DNA of 64,000 bases from Symsagittifera roscoffensis (taxonomy: Eukaryota; Xenacoelomorpha; Acoela; Convolutidae), in contig NC_087062.1 of the NCBI RefSeq assembly GCF_963678635.1, positions 93,659,845 through 93,723,844 of the forward strand, read 5' to 3'. Shown piece after piece: positions 45,923 to 57,541 of the stretch. The notes beneath the pieces are model-generated. The model searched no databases. It was not told where the DNA came from and saw nothing but the letters and a program-made list of their open reading frames with translations. The position numbers and the translations under genes are program-made. Each line of letters opens with the position of its first letter. The stretch's first letter is position 1.

Positions 45923-47116
45923 TCATTTGGAGGCAGCTGACTTCTCCAGTCTCTGCTGTCGCTCATCCATGATGGTAAGACGGACTCCCTTCTGCTTCGG
46001 GAACGTCACCCAAGGCGTCTTCTCCTCCCCAATCACAAACACGTTCGTTATTCTTGTCGCAAATTGATGGCCTGGAACGTTTCCAATGTTAATTCCAACA
46101 ATCACAACATACAATCGACATAGGAAATAAGATCACTGATAAGATACGCAAGAAAGGCATACATTTTGAAAATCTGATTTTCCATAATGATTGGAAAAAT
46201 TGGCGTTAATTTACTTTAGAAAGGCTGTGCTTACCAAGGGCATCTTTCACGTGAATGATGTCGATAGCGCCCTGCAATTTCTCGCGTCTCTGGATGATTC
46301 CGATGCGGCCGATGTTGGCGCCGCCAGTGATCATCACCAGCTTGCCCAGCTCGAAGTGGATGAACTTGGTGATCTTCCCGCTGGCAATGTCCACCATGAC
46401 AGTGTCGTTAGGCTTGATCTCCGGGTGGTGGTAGCGGATGGTACGCGCGTCGTGAGTCACCAGGAAAGGAACCTTCTTGGGCGCAACCTCCAACTTACGC
46501 ACTTTGCACAATTTGTACTGCAAAACAAAAAGAATTACACTGTATTTGCGAATAACATTTCTAAAACATATTAACGGATCAACTTACAGCTGCTTCCTCC
46601 TTTGTGACTGGGTGCACCTTGAATCTTCCCTTTGTGTCGTAAATCAGACGGAAAAACTCTCCAGTCTTTTCGATGGTTATCACATCTAAATTCATTGAAT
46701 GCTGCATTACAATTACCAAATTGCTAATGGAATTTCAACTTACCCATGAATCCGGCAGGGAAGGTTTTGTCAGTTCGGATTTTACCATCGACCTTGATGA
46801 GTCTCTGCATGAGAATCTTTGTGCACTCGCTGTAGTTCAAAGCATACTTCAGTCTGTTTCTGAGCAATACTGCGAGAGGTAAGCATTCTCTCAATTTGTG
46901 GGGACCAGTTGAAGGACGAGGAGCCTGAATACAATGTTGATCACAGCGAATTCAATCAAGAGTCAAGTTAATTTCATCCTAGAGGGAAGCGGGAACTAAT
47001 AACGTTCACGCCGTGTACATATATATTGAACTTACAAATGTGCCTCCAAGTTTGTCTAACATCCAGTGCTTGGGGGCAGCAAGACGTTTCAAATGCTTTT
47101 TGGGTCCACGAGCCAT
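45923..47116 (-). CDS. RPS4: 40S ribosomal protein S4, 263 aa, five exons
   Basis: eS4 is a component of the small ribosomal subunit. Exons (minus strand): 47036-47116, 46744-46924, 46588-46685, 46235-46517, 45923-46071. All introns (111, 58, 70 and 163 bp) have GT donors and AG acceptors, and the phases join to 792 bases, 263 residues plus TGA, the usual length for the family. Landmarks: [63 protein letters not shown] (KOW region) and the C-terminus [16 protein letters not shown]. The frame is intact, so this is the working gene or a very recent copy, not a processed pseudogene. Confidence 0.97.
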
Positions 47117-48243
47117 GTTGTCTGTGTAGCACGCCACCAACATCGCAGCGACAGTTGTGAACACGGTGCAGATTGGAACAACCTCGACCTTTCGGTGTGG
47201 CAATTTTCATGTTCCGGAGCAACAGACTTAACCAAGGACGTGTTTGGGAGCACGTTAGGAATTTGCGGATTTGTATAGACGGCGTGATGCGTACGGTTGA
47301 GATGGGTTTTTCAGCGTTAATCCCGGAATTTAATCATGTGAAGCCAGAATAGGTTTGAATCACTAAATGTTCGCTCGATGACATGCCGGAAATATGGCTT
47401 GCAACCGGGGTTGCCACTAGGGTTTAGCAACTATCCATATCAATAATTTCGGTTTCGATTTTAATAGTTTGAGACATGTTAAATCAACAAATAAATTGAA
47501 TGGATCAACAAATTTTCGAGCAAGAAATAATTATACGTGTTTACTGTATAATTGTATCATGAAGGTGTGTTAATGGCGGGCCAGCTGGGTTGGATTCAGG
47601 GCTTGACAGGTACTTGTTGTCTTGTTGCAGGTATCACGTCATCAGTTCAAAGTTTGCGGCATGACGACACTATGACGACATGCAGTTTTCGTGCTCGCGC
47701 TGCAGCAGAGGTGTGAAGCAGGTACCAGTCAACACCTCCAGCACCACGTCACCAGCTGACTTGATCTCGCTCGCGCCATTCTTGATTATTAATGATACAC
47801 TGTGGGCAGCATCCAGTTTTCAATCTTGATTATATGCTGCTTTGGCCATATCATCAATTATTGCCACACGTCATTCATAATAACACACAATAATTACTCT
47901 TGTCGTGTACTAACATAATATAATATAAATCTTGTATAACATCTCCTTTTTCCAAATTATAACCTGCTTAGATGTGTTTAGCCAACATGGATGAGTGCAA
48001 CAATCATGTAGTTTGAAGCCGAGAATATTTCTTCACGGCTCTAATTTGCACGTGGGGCTGAGAATATTTCTTTACGACCCTAATTGTAATGTTGTACTAT
48101 ATTCAGCTGCTGCAGGTAAATATAACTTATCCAATTGGGTGATATAATCCAAGTAAATTTCCAAACCCTTGAAAATAATTGAAATTAGTAGTAACGAATA
48201 GTTCCAATAACAGTAACAAGTAAAGAGTGAGGAAAGTAAGTAA
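47117..48243. other. intergenic region between RPS4 and the five-exon gene
   Basis: Holds the RPS4 upstream region. No clear TATA box or pyrimidine tract was identified. A hairpin repeat at 48013-48086 matches 45420-45507. From about 48083 the sequence is duplicated at 63386. No reading frame is convincing. Confidence 0.5.
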
Positions 48244-50336
48244 TTAAAGGAGGTTTTTTATGAACCAATGCACAAATTTGACGTATAGTTCGCGGAGGAG
48301 AGCATCTGCGTGCATTGATTCGGTGTATTCTTTGATTTTTCCAAAAGAATTTCGGAGTTCGGTGAGCTCGGCATCAACCACATGACGCCAGGTGCTGTTG
48401 TCGTTGGTCACCCGCTCATCCAGCTCGCAGAAGACTAGGCGGAAAGACTCGGCGGAAAATTGCAATTGCAGCCGCCACGATGGCTTTTTTCTGTTCGCCC
48501 TTTCATATGCACGGGCATCAGCGAAGAAACTGTACCAATAGGACAGTGTTCCCACTTCCTGCGCGACGAGACAGATGGCGCCTACGCTGAAGCCGTCGAC
48601 ACAATCAGCGAGGTCGTTCACAAAGTCGAGGGTGACTGAAACGATATATATTTTAAACACAACATTACGACATTGAAGCGGGTTTGTCAAATGATTAAGT
48701 TTTGAAGAAAATGCATGATATTTTGTTTTAAAAAAAAGGTATTTCAGCACCCGGAATATTCTTGAATTCCACCAGGGAGCCAATTCAAAATCATAGCAAA
48801 ACATCAAATAAACAGTACTTACTATGTGATGGTTTAGAAATTTTTTTAAGGTCCGTTGCCAGTTTCCGTGCCTGCTGCTTGTTCTGTTGCTGTTCTGATT
48901 GTTGTGTTGCTGAGAGAGTGGAAGTTGATGATGATGGAAGTTGATGATGAGAGGCTGCTGCTGCTGTTTCCACCTCGTCAATTTGCCTTTTGCGGCCTGA
49001 AACCATAGAAAAATATCAGGGCGGGAAGAAACGGGTTTTTACTGAACTTAAAACCAAAAAAACGTATTAAATCAATTAACATGGGCGATTCAAGAATCAC
49101 AACAAGCGACGGAGGAAGACGATGCATGTTTATTTGAGCTTACCCTGCAAACTCAATTGCAAACGCAATTGGTCGGATGTCTTGCGTTCAGCGGCCAGTT
49201 CTCTACGCAAGTCCTCCAACTCCTGTTCTCCAGCTCTACGCAAGTCCTCCAAGTCCTGCAGCTGACTTCGCAGGTCCTCCATTTCTGTCAGTCCATCAGT
49301 CTGTACACCCAAGTTTCGGGTCCTGGCTGGCTGTAGGTTGGGTTCGACGATGGAAGTTCGGCTGGAAGTTGCGCGAGGTTCGACTGGAAGTTGCGCGAGG
49401 TTTGGTTCGACTGAAGTTGCGCGAGGTTCGTCTGAAGGTTGCGCGAAGGTTGCGGCTGAAGGTTGAACTGAAGGTTGCGCGTCTGGTTCGACTTCGTCAT
49501 CTAAAAGGCACATGCTTAAAAAATGGTCTACAATATATATAATATATATACAAATCGAGGCTAAAATAATGTATAATGTACTAAAAAAGATTTTGGGAAA
49601 CATTCGGAAGTGGGTTGTTTTTACTAGATAATTTACTAGATACTTTATCGAGGAAAACGATCATATGTATCGGAGTTCATGTCCAAAAAAAATCAAATTG
49701 CACCGGAAAAAAGAAAAAATCAAATTGCACCGGAAAAGAGGGGTCTATACATAAAGTACTTTTCCTGAACTATACATAAATAAAATTTACATACCGGCTT
49801 TGAGGACTCGTCCCTTCCAGCATTCTGAGTTTGCCCAGTAGTGAAAGGAGTCGCCTCCTTCCACACTTGCCGCAAACGTCCGCCCATTGAACAGTCTTTG
49901 AGTGTGGGGGGCAGTGGTCTCGTCCTTTTGATTGGGGATGTAAAGAGTTGCAACATCCGTGTAGTTGCGCGTGTGGATGTGCGTATTGTTGGACGACCAG
50001 TACCACTCCAAGAGGACGGAGATATCGTTTGACTTTTTGCTCGAACTCGTCTAAACGAACATTAAATTATAAAAGTTTTCACACAACATGATTGCAGGAA
50101 CCTAATTCCGCATTAATTTTTTTTACAATGAACAATACTTTTCCAATAAAGTACAGCGAGTAACTTACTGATGGTTCAATTAGCAGACAGCAATTTGACA
50201 TTTCGAAGGGCTTTTGATTTACTTTTCGTGTCGGCAGAGAGACGCGCTGACCGGCAGTGACGTAGAATACGCCCGTACTGCTACGGTCCAGCGCGCTCCC
50301 GTGGACTAGCTTGATCTGGGTTATCAGTTCACTCAT
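48244..50336 (-). CDS. unrecognised five-exon gene, 448 aa
   Basis: Exons inferred from frame and splice signals: 50169-50336, 49795-50050, 49144-49500, 48823-48996, 48244-48635. Each intron starts GT (GTAAGT, GTATGT, GTAAGC, GTAAGT) and ends AG, and phases agree at all four junctions, giving 448 residues and TAA. Exons 1-2 look like a compact domain (KLVHGSALDRSSTGVFYV; LFNGRTFAASVEGGDS; YWANSECWKGRV). Exon 3 has degenerate repeats (EPRATSVEPNLAQLP) then a coiled coil (EDLRSQLQDLEDLRRAGEQE). Exon 4 starts with a basic GRKRQ, possibly a nuclear signal, then His/Ser/Gln-rich sequence. Exon 5 is a folded domain (LDFVNDLADCVDGFSV; SWRLQLQFSAESFRLVF). I do not recognise the family. Exon 5 is copied five times nearby. 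Confidence 0.7.
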
Positions 50337-50341
50337 GAATG

Positions 50342-50381
50342 TCTGAAATGAAATGAAATGAAATGGAAATGAAATGAAATG
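50342..50381. repeat. GAAAT microsatellite
   Basis: Short tandem GAAAT units just upstream of the five-exon gene's start codon, with one GGAAAT interruption. Confidence 0.85.
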
Positions 50382-50957
50382 AACTTAAATCAATTAAATC
50401 AGGCGGGAAACAATTTACTATGAACTTAAATTAGGCTGAATTAGTCATTTCACAGGCGGGAAACAATTGAATTGCCTTCTTTGAAGCGCCGCATATTCAG
50501 GCGGATTGCAATTTGAGGCAGCGTGTGGAATTCGCGGCATGCGATTGACTATGGCGTCATATTTTGATTTAATTGATTTAATTAAGTCGATTTAAATCAC
50601 GATTTAAATCATGATTTAAATCAAGTTGATTTAATCGTTCCCAACCCTACGCAAATGTGGCCACGCAAATCTATTCAGAAAGAAACAGAAAAGCAAAAAG
50701 ACAAGTAAATTTCATGCATAAAGAACCATCATTGAATTAATTGGAAATGAACTGGACTGCACTATAAAATTTTGGCTCTTTTTCCTTTTCCCCCCCACCT
50801 GCAAATTTTTATATTTGAAGTTACTGTTCACTTTGTCCGAGTGTCATGAAAATTGGCATGTAGACTAATTAGGCCATGTTAAACATATTTGGTCTCCATA
50901 ATTAACCTTGTAAAACATCTCATTAGACCATAAAATTTAGACTCATTAGACCATAAA
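50382..50957. other. no gene seen
   Basis: AT-rich. Contains a run of interlocking GATTTAAATC palindromes at about 50560-50635. Otherwise no feature. Confidence 0.6.
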
Positions 50958-51166
50958 ATTAATTTAAAAAGTTTATCACAACAGTTAGACTATTTGGTAT
51001 TACGAGCATGATAGTCGAATTCCTGTTTTGGATTCCCACATGGACGTTTTCTTGGAGGGTATGAGATTCGACAGTGTCAATGAGCAGCAGCAGCACCACT
51101 GGGACCAAATGAACCTACAACAACAGCAGCAGTTCATGCAGGGATCCCCCTCGTCACAACACTCCC
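50958..51166 (+). repeat. fragment of the 480-bp repeat unit
   Basis: About 209 bases nearly identical to 42869-43072, including the start codon and the Gln-rich coding stretch, ending abruptly at the LTR. It lies 5.5 kb from the main array. Confidence 0.9.
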
Positions 51167-51472
51167 TGAGATTTGCCGAGATTTAAAGGACAAAACTAGA
51201 TTGTTCGTAATAGTGAATTGATTGATTAGTTGCTTTGATTCTTAGTTACTTGAGATTTAGTTAGTCAGACTTTGACTAAATGAAATAGAACAAATAGAGA
51301 TTGAATAAACTTTACATCTAACAACGATGTATACAAAACATAAGAGTGATCACACACAGTGTGTCGCTCGGTAAGGCCAATCCGGTGACCTTGAGCAGAC
51401 TGGTAAATAACTATGCAGCATGGCTGCAAAAGACAGCAAAATAAATGAGGTACTAAATGTCGCCTCATCACA
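51167..51472 (-). mobile_element. 3' LTR of the second Ty3-like element
   Basis: 306 bp. On the minus strand it starts TGTGATGAGG and ends AATCTCA, the TG...CA ends of an LTR. It is preceded immediately by a purine-rich tract and joined on the other side to an interrupted 480-bp unit, which fits an insertion edge. No second LTR is in the window for comparison. Confidence 0.7.
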
Positions 51473-51487
51473 TTCCCCGCGGAAGGG
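51473..51487 (-). promoter_or_regulatory. polypurine tract
   Basis: On the minus strand CCGCGGGGAA abuts TGTGATG of the LTR. Such tracts prime plus-strand DNA synthesis directly next to the 3' LTR. Confidence 0.55.
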
Positions 51488-51661
51488 AAAATTTTTGGGG
51501 AACCCAAAAATTGTTTAACACATAAATAAATAGACAGCACCCCAAAGCATTATTTTAGATAGCACCCCTATCCCGTAAAATGCATGGTGAAAAGAATAAT
51601 GTTTAAATACGAAGTTTTGTTAAAAGTTTGAGAGTGAGTGTTTTTTTTTTTTTTTCGATCT

Positions 51662-52696
51662 TCAGATTTCGTCCTGAGCTTTAACTGGCGAGGAGGAAAA
51701 TGACGCCTCCGGAGAAGTTAAGTGTAAACGGTCCCGAACAAGAGGTCTACGTTTAGGTGACGTGAAGGATGATGGCACTGAAGTGTCTTTTGCGTATGTC
51801 TTGGAAGATGGTATAATACTTGTAGAGGATGACAAGTCGGCTTCTTTTCCTAATGATTTGGCTTCTTCCACCGATTTGACCGAGTGCCGTAACGGGTCGC
51901 CGAAAACTCTTGTGGCCTTTTTGTTTCGAGATGAGGCCCGAGTGCCTTCCAGATCATCCGTAGTCGGTTGGGCTGGGAGGGAAAGAGAAGGGAGCGACGA
52001 ATATTGGTCTGCCTGGGCGCCTTTTCCTTGGACAATAGGACTCTCGGAATCAACCACGTCCAGTGGTACTTGATGCGAACCAGCAACCCAAGTTGTGGAC
52101 TCAGCAGGCTGAATGGTGAGCGGGGGGTCGACACTAGTATCCATAGAAAATGGGCCCGGTGTGAGGGACGAGCTGCCAAACGTAACCGGTTGTGATTCGT
52201 CGTGTAGCCGTAATCGCTTTTCCATCGGAGTAGATGTCCGAGTTTCATGCAAAGCGTGCTGAACGGGAGGGCTCTCACTAGATGAATCCGCTGTAAGGTC
52301 CACCACCGCCGGGTATGACGCGCTCGTGTTAGCTGGCCGTTTTTCGAGCAATTTTGGGTTAGATGCGCGAGTAAATGGTTTCTTCCCCCCACTTTTTGAA
52401 GATGAAGTTTGGAGCCGATCACCTAGTGTGTTGTAAGTTGCTGAAATGTTATTATAATTAGGCTTAAGACAGACATGATTTTTCCGATACACCCTTCCCT
52501 TGTCGGTAACATATGTATGATCGGTGACACGAGTAATTTTGAATTTCGCGAGTTTAAAAAGAGGTTTGCCAGACTGACGATCTATAATTTTTCTAAACAC
52601 TCTCACACGTGTAGGATCGGATAAAAGGAGAGTTTCTAGTTTACTTGTCTTAGACTGTCGACGGGGTTGAAGTGTCGGTAGACGGCGAACAGTATC
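51662..52696 (-). pseudogene. integrase C-terminal tail of the second Ty3-like pol
   Basis: In phase with the pol frame after one TAA. KFKITRVTDHTYVTDKGRVY is an SH3-like beta segment typical of integrase C-termini (GPY/F region). The following 230 residues are disordered and Ser-rich, with AVVDLTADSSSES, which fits a SUMO-interacting motif (hydrophobic VVDL plus acidic/Ser). The frame ends 190 bases before the LTR. Confidence 0.65.
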
Positions 52697-55575
52697 TTAG
52701 ACCTCTGGAGGCGTATTGATTGACCGGTCTTCCGCAAAGTATAGTGTTTTGCGAGAGAGGCCTGTTTTTAGTGACTGAGCCAGATCCGAATGGCGACTCG
52801 ACAGCTCCTGTAGCACCCGTTTTCCCCCATCTGGTGGAAGATTTCTTTTCTGTTGAGACCAGTTATTAGCCGCCCGGGCAAGATCGGCCAGCGCCTTGTA
52901 CGGCGCACTGTCGGCAATGTTTCCCTCCAGAGAGAACATTGGGTTGAACCGTGGGGAAATCTGAGGACTGAGACTGCCTCTTGGCACCACTTTGGCACGA
53001 TCTCGACTATAGTCCTGACTGGCAATTTGATCCGGCGTCAAGAGGTTGCGTTCAAGTCTTTGTGCTGAAGTATCAGAATTAACTATATTATGAAAAGCTT
53101 GTGACCATTCAGTATTGGGTTTACGTCCGAAGTGCAGTTCAAAAGGTGACTTCTTAAGTGTAGAATGATTGCTTTTACGGATATCTTCTATAATTCGATA
53201 GAGTACTTCTTTCAAGTTACCGAAAGTAGGATCCAGTTGTTCAGTGCCTAACTTGCGTTTTATTGTTTGTATCGTACGTTCGACGAGGCCAGAGCCCCGA
53301 TGGTCTCCGACTGGGGAAAAGATGTGTTTGATACCTTTACTAGTACAAAATTGTTGTAATTTTTCGTTTTTAAAGCCGGAGCCATGATCAGTCCTGATAG
53401 AATGAGGTAAGCCATGAATTCGGATATAAGATTCAAGAAATTTCGTAACCTTTTTAGCCCCAGTAGTTTTTGTAATAAGTACAGAAGGAAATTTCGAGAA
53501 ACGATCGATAGCTACCAAGAGGAATATTTTTACGCCTCTATCATCTACAATAGGACCGGCAAAATCTAACTGTAACTCCTGATTAGGCCCCGTTAACAAG
53601 GGCAAAGATTGAGCGGTATGAAAAGTCTTGACGGGCTTTAGTTTCTTACCATACAACGTGCATTCGCGGCATCTTTCGCAGGTGTCGACTATCTGCCGAT
53701 TCATAAATGGCCACCAAATGTATTCAGAGGCTGACATCATGGCCTCTTGACCCGGGTGCGACCGATGAAGGCGGGCAAGAACAGCTGGTCTCAGGACTTC
53801 TGGGATGGCCAGTTTGTTGTCAATTATCACACAGTTGTTGACAACCGCTGCTTTCGACCAGAATTGGGCCATGTAGGTTCCGAGTTTGTTAAAACTGGAA
53901 ACGTCTTTGTTATTGATGGCCCGTTTCATCGGACCCAGAAATCTATCTTCTTCTGTGAGCTCGGCTAACAAGTCAGCGTCGAATAATCCCGGTAGTCCCA
54001 CAATTTCTTTCTTGGACTTGGAGATGATAGGCTTTCCACCATTGATTGCATACACGCCAACTTTATCAGCAGAATGAGCTCTGCCCTGTCTTGACAATCG
54101 GCACTTCCGCAAAGCCTCCAAAAGCTGGTTGTGTCCCTCCCTTCTGGAGACAGTCCTGGCAGCAACAAATCGGGTTTTCGCCGCACGCTCTCTGGTCCGA
54201 TTGCGTTGACGTACCTGGTCCAGTCGTGAGATTCGTCCTACTTGACGAGATCTTACTGAAGGGCGCGGGCTCGGCCGTCGAAAATTAGGTGAACTCAATG
54301 TGAAGTTTTCGACAAAAGAGAGGAGTTCTGCTTGTTCCTCCATTGTGCTATATGATGAGTGTTGTATCGGATTGTGAGCTGGTTGAGTAGTTGGTTTGTC
54401 GTTAGTATGTTCAAGATTGGAATGTGGTAGTGAAGTAGGTTTTGAGGGATTCATGTTGTTGTAGATAGAGAAGTGAGATAAAAGAGAATTAGTAGAATGA
54501 GTTAAAGATGAGAAGAAAGAGTTGCGACTATCTTTTAACAATTCAGGTCGGAGACAATGAATTGAAGCGAGCGAATTTGGTTTGCGATTATTAATTAGCA
54601 TACCGGTTTCTGATTGGTCAATTCTGCAACAACATGACTTGACGCCCTCACGCGGTGAGAGACCGAACGCGCGAATTTGCATAACGTGATTTGATTGGTC
54701 GAGAAAACACTTTGATTTATGAATTTGAGGCACATCGACCTCTTGCGACGAAGAACATAACTTACTAGACGAGTCAAGTATATTAAATGTATTTATAAAT
54801 GATAAGGCCGAATTGAATGCCTCATTAGACTTTACAACAAAAAGTTCATCGTAGATTGATGGCGCTGGAGCTGGGAAGGTTGGATGTCGAGACAGATAAT
54901 CCACAATGCCTAAAGTAACCCCAGGCACGTGAATAACTTCGAAATCGAATGGTAATAACCGGTCCGCCCAACGTGAAAGACGCGACTGATAGGATTTGTT
55001 ATTATAATTTTCACTCAATGCCGAAATAATGGCTTTGTGTTCGGTTAATACTTGAAAACGATTGCCCAATAAATAAGTACGAAAATGTTCGCACGCCCAA
55101 ACGATTGCCAACAACTCAAGTTCATTCGTACTATGTTTTGTCTCAGCATTATTGAGAAAGCGTGAGGCAAACGCGGTTGGGGCCCAAACTCCTGGTTCGA
55201 TCTCCTGTTCCAAACATGCCCCTAACCCGTTATGACTAGCGTCACATTTCACCCGAGAACTTTTTGAAGAGTCATAATGGAATAAATTGGGAATATTAGC
55301 CAACATATTTATGATACTCTTGAAGGCGCTATCTTGTTCCTCCCCCCACCGAAAAGACTGTTTGTTACATGCCTTTAGAGATTCTCGGAAATGAACGGTA
55401 TATGTGTGTAGATCAGGTATGAATCTTTGTAAGTGATTTAACGTCCCCATAAACGAGCGGAGCTGCTTTAAGGTTTTGGGAGGTTTAAGTGATCGAATCG
55501 CATAAATCTTTGAAAATTTCGGGCAGTACCCGTGCTCATTTATGACATAACCTAGCCATGTTAATTGGTTTACTG
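52697..55575 (-). pseudogene. Ty3-type pol: RT thumb, RNase H, integrase
   Basis: The frame starts within RT (WLGYVINEHGYCPKF, then KQLRSFMGTLNHLQRF, the end of the palm and thumb). RNase H residues: VKCDASHNGLGACL, NELELLAIVWACEHF, VLTEHKAI (His for the usual Asp after LT) and GIVDYLSRHP. A long low-complexity linker of about 220 residues separates it from integrase: zinc finger (HRSHPG and CERCREC), then D, D, E in QLDFAGPI, IRTDHGSGF and GLVERTIQ. TAA at 52697 interrupts the frame, which continues in phase into 51662-52696. RT catalytic motifs are lost by truncation, so it cannot be autonomous. Confidence 0.85.
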
Positions 55576-55585
55576 ATGTTTACAC

Positions 55586-55801
55586 CCAGCTCGCAGAAGA
55601 CTAGGCGGAAAGACTCGGCGGATAATTGCAATTGCAGCCGCCACGATGGCTTTTTTCTGTTCGCCCTTTCATATGCACGGGCATCAGCGAAGAAACTGTA
55701 CCAATAGGACAGTGTTCCCACTTCCTGCGCGACGAGACAGATGGCGCCTACGCTGAAGCCATCGACACAATCAGCGAGGTCGTTCACAAAGTCGAGGGTG
55801 A
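55586..55801 (-). pseudogene. exon-5 fragment of the five-exon gene (unit 1)
   Basis: Matches 48420-48635, from the acceptor (TTTCAG) to FRLVFCEL, then diverges. Intron 4 sequence follows on the right until 55959. No other exon is present, so it cannot make the protein. Confidence 0.85.
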
Positions 55802-57325
55802 CTGAAACGATATATATTTTAAACACAACATTACGACATTGAAGCGGGTTTGTCAAATGATTAAGTTTCGAAGAAAATGCATGATATTTTGTTTTAAAAA
55901 AAAGGTATTTCAGCACCCGGAATATTCTTGAATTCCACCAGGGAGCCAATTCAAAATCATTTGGCTCGATTTATACTTTTCAGAAGGTTCTAACAAGGAA
56001 AGAAGATCAAAATGTTTGCTGAGCATGAACAAAAAAAATAAAGCTTGCACGAAATTGCTTCAAGTTTGCATGAAAGAAAGCAAATAATCGAAACAGATTG
56101 AGATCTATATCAATCAAAAGCAAAAAAAATTCCTAAATTCCTTTAAACTTGATGCTCAAACAACAAACCAACTCATCTAAAAACAAAAAATTTAATCCAT
56201 CCATAACAAAACAACAATTTCACCCGTAAACATAAAAAAACAATTGCTGTCAGTTTACGAAACTTAAATCGTTGCTCAATAAATTTATGACGTAATTTTG
56301 TCTCATTTCCAATTCAATGGAATAGAAAACTCCATTATTAAAATCAAGGCATCATTTGGCATTGGCAACAAAACTACTAATGCTGAATCATTTCTAGCCT
56401 CCCGGGTTGACTTCCATAGACCAAAAATGCTAATCATACAATTCCATAAACTAAGTCTATGAAAAAATACTACTCATACAATTTTCATACATTTTGCTAA
56501 ATTGTTGTCATCGAATTTTCGAAGAACTTTTCTCTTGTTTTCGCATAAATTTTGGTGTATCGTACTAATTAAAAAAGGAAAATTTTTTGTCAAAAAAATG
56601 CTAATCATACAATTTCCATATATGGAAATTGTATGACTAGCATTTTTTTGATGGCGACAACAAACATTTTTCTAAGTATTTTTGAAATTGCCCCCAAAAT
56701 TTTTTTTGTGTTTTTTTTCAACCGCAAAATGATTTTCGTACTCAAACAAACATTTTTTTGAAAAAAAAAATTTTGCATGCAAAATTTAATTTTTTGTGTG
56801 TATAACGTAGTCCTGGATATACTAATATTGAATTTTTTTCCATTTCTCTTGATAAAATTTTTCAAAAAAGCTCAAGACTCTTCTTTTTTTTGTATGGCAT
56901 GTTTTTGTATGCCTTGATCAATGTCTGGTAATTTGAAAATTCAAATTTTAGAAATAATCATCTTTGAAATGTTTTGCCAAAATTTAAAAGTTTGATATTT
57001 TCGTTATATTATTTGCGTGAGACAGAATTAAGACATTGCAGGCTGTTTCCAAAGCATTTTTAATGCGTGACGGCCAAAACTTTGGTTACTACTTTTGTGT
57101 AACCAAGGCTTATGTCATTTGTGTTCGGTTACGAACACAACCAATAAATTTTGACAAATTAAAATGTAAAAAATAAATATTTTTAGTTTATGGAAAAATG
57201 CTAGTCAATTTCCATATATGAAAAAAATACTAATCATAGACCTTTCATGCAATTTTCTGTACGTATGGAATTGCATGGAAAGTCTATGACTAGCATTTTT
57301 CCTGATGTTTACCTGATGTTTACAC

Positions 57326-57541
57326 CCAGCTCGCAGAAGACTAGGCGGAAAGACTCGGCGGAAAATTGCAATTGCAGCCGCCACGATGGCTTTTTTCTGT
57401 TCGCCCTTTCATATGCACGGGCATCAGCGAAGAAACTGTACCAATAGGACAGTGTTCCCACTTCCTGCGCGACGAGACAGATGGCGCCTACGCTGAAGCC
57501 ATCGACACAATCAGCGAGGTCGTTCACAAAGTCGAGGGTGA
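57326..57541 (-). pseudogene. exon-5 fragment (unit 2)
   Basis: Same piece as at 55586, preserved open and with the same acceptor. Confidence 0.85.

Larger units (their letters stand above)
51167..55575 (-). mobile_element. second Ty3-like retroelement, 5'-truncated
   Basis: Minus-strand order: RT thumb, RNase H, integrase, integrase tail, polypurine tract, LTR. It has no close similarity to the large element (different integrase sequence and no macrodomain-like domain). The 5' part including most of RT, protease, gag and 5' LTR is missing; at 55575 it joins the 1.74-kb array. Confidence 0.85.
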
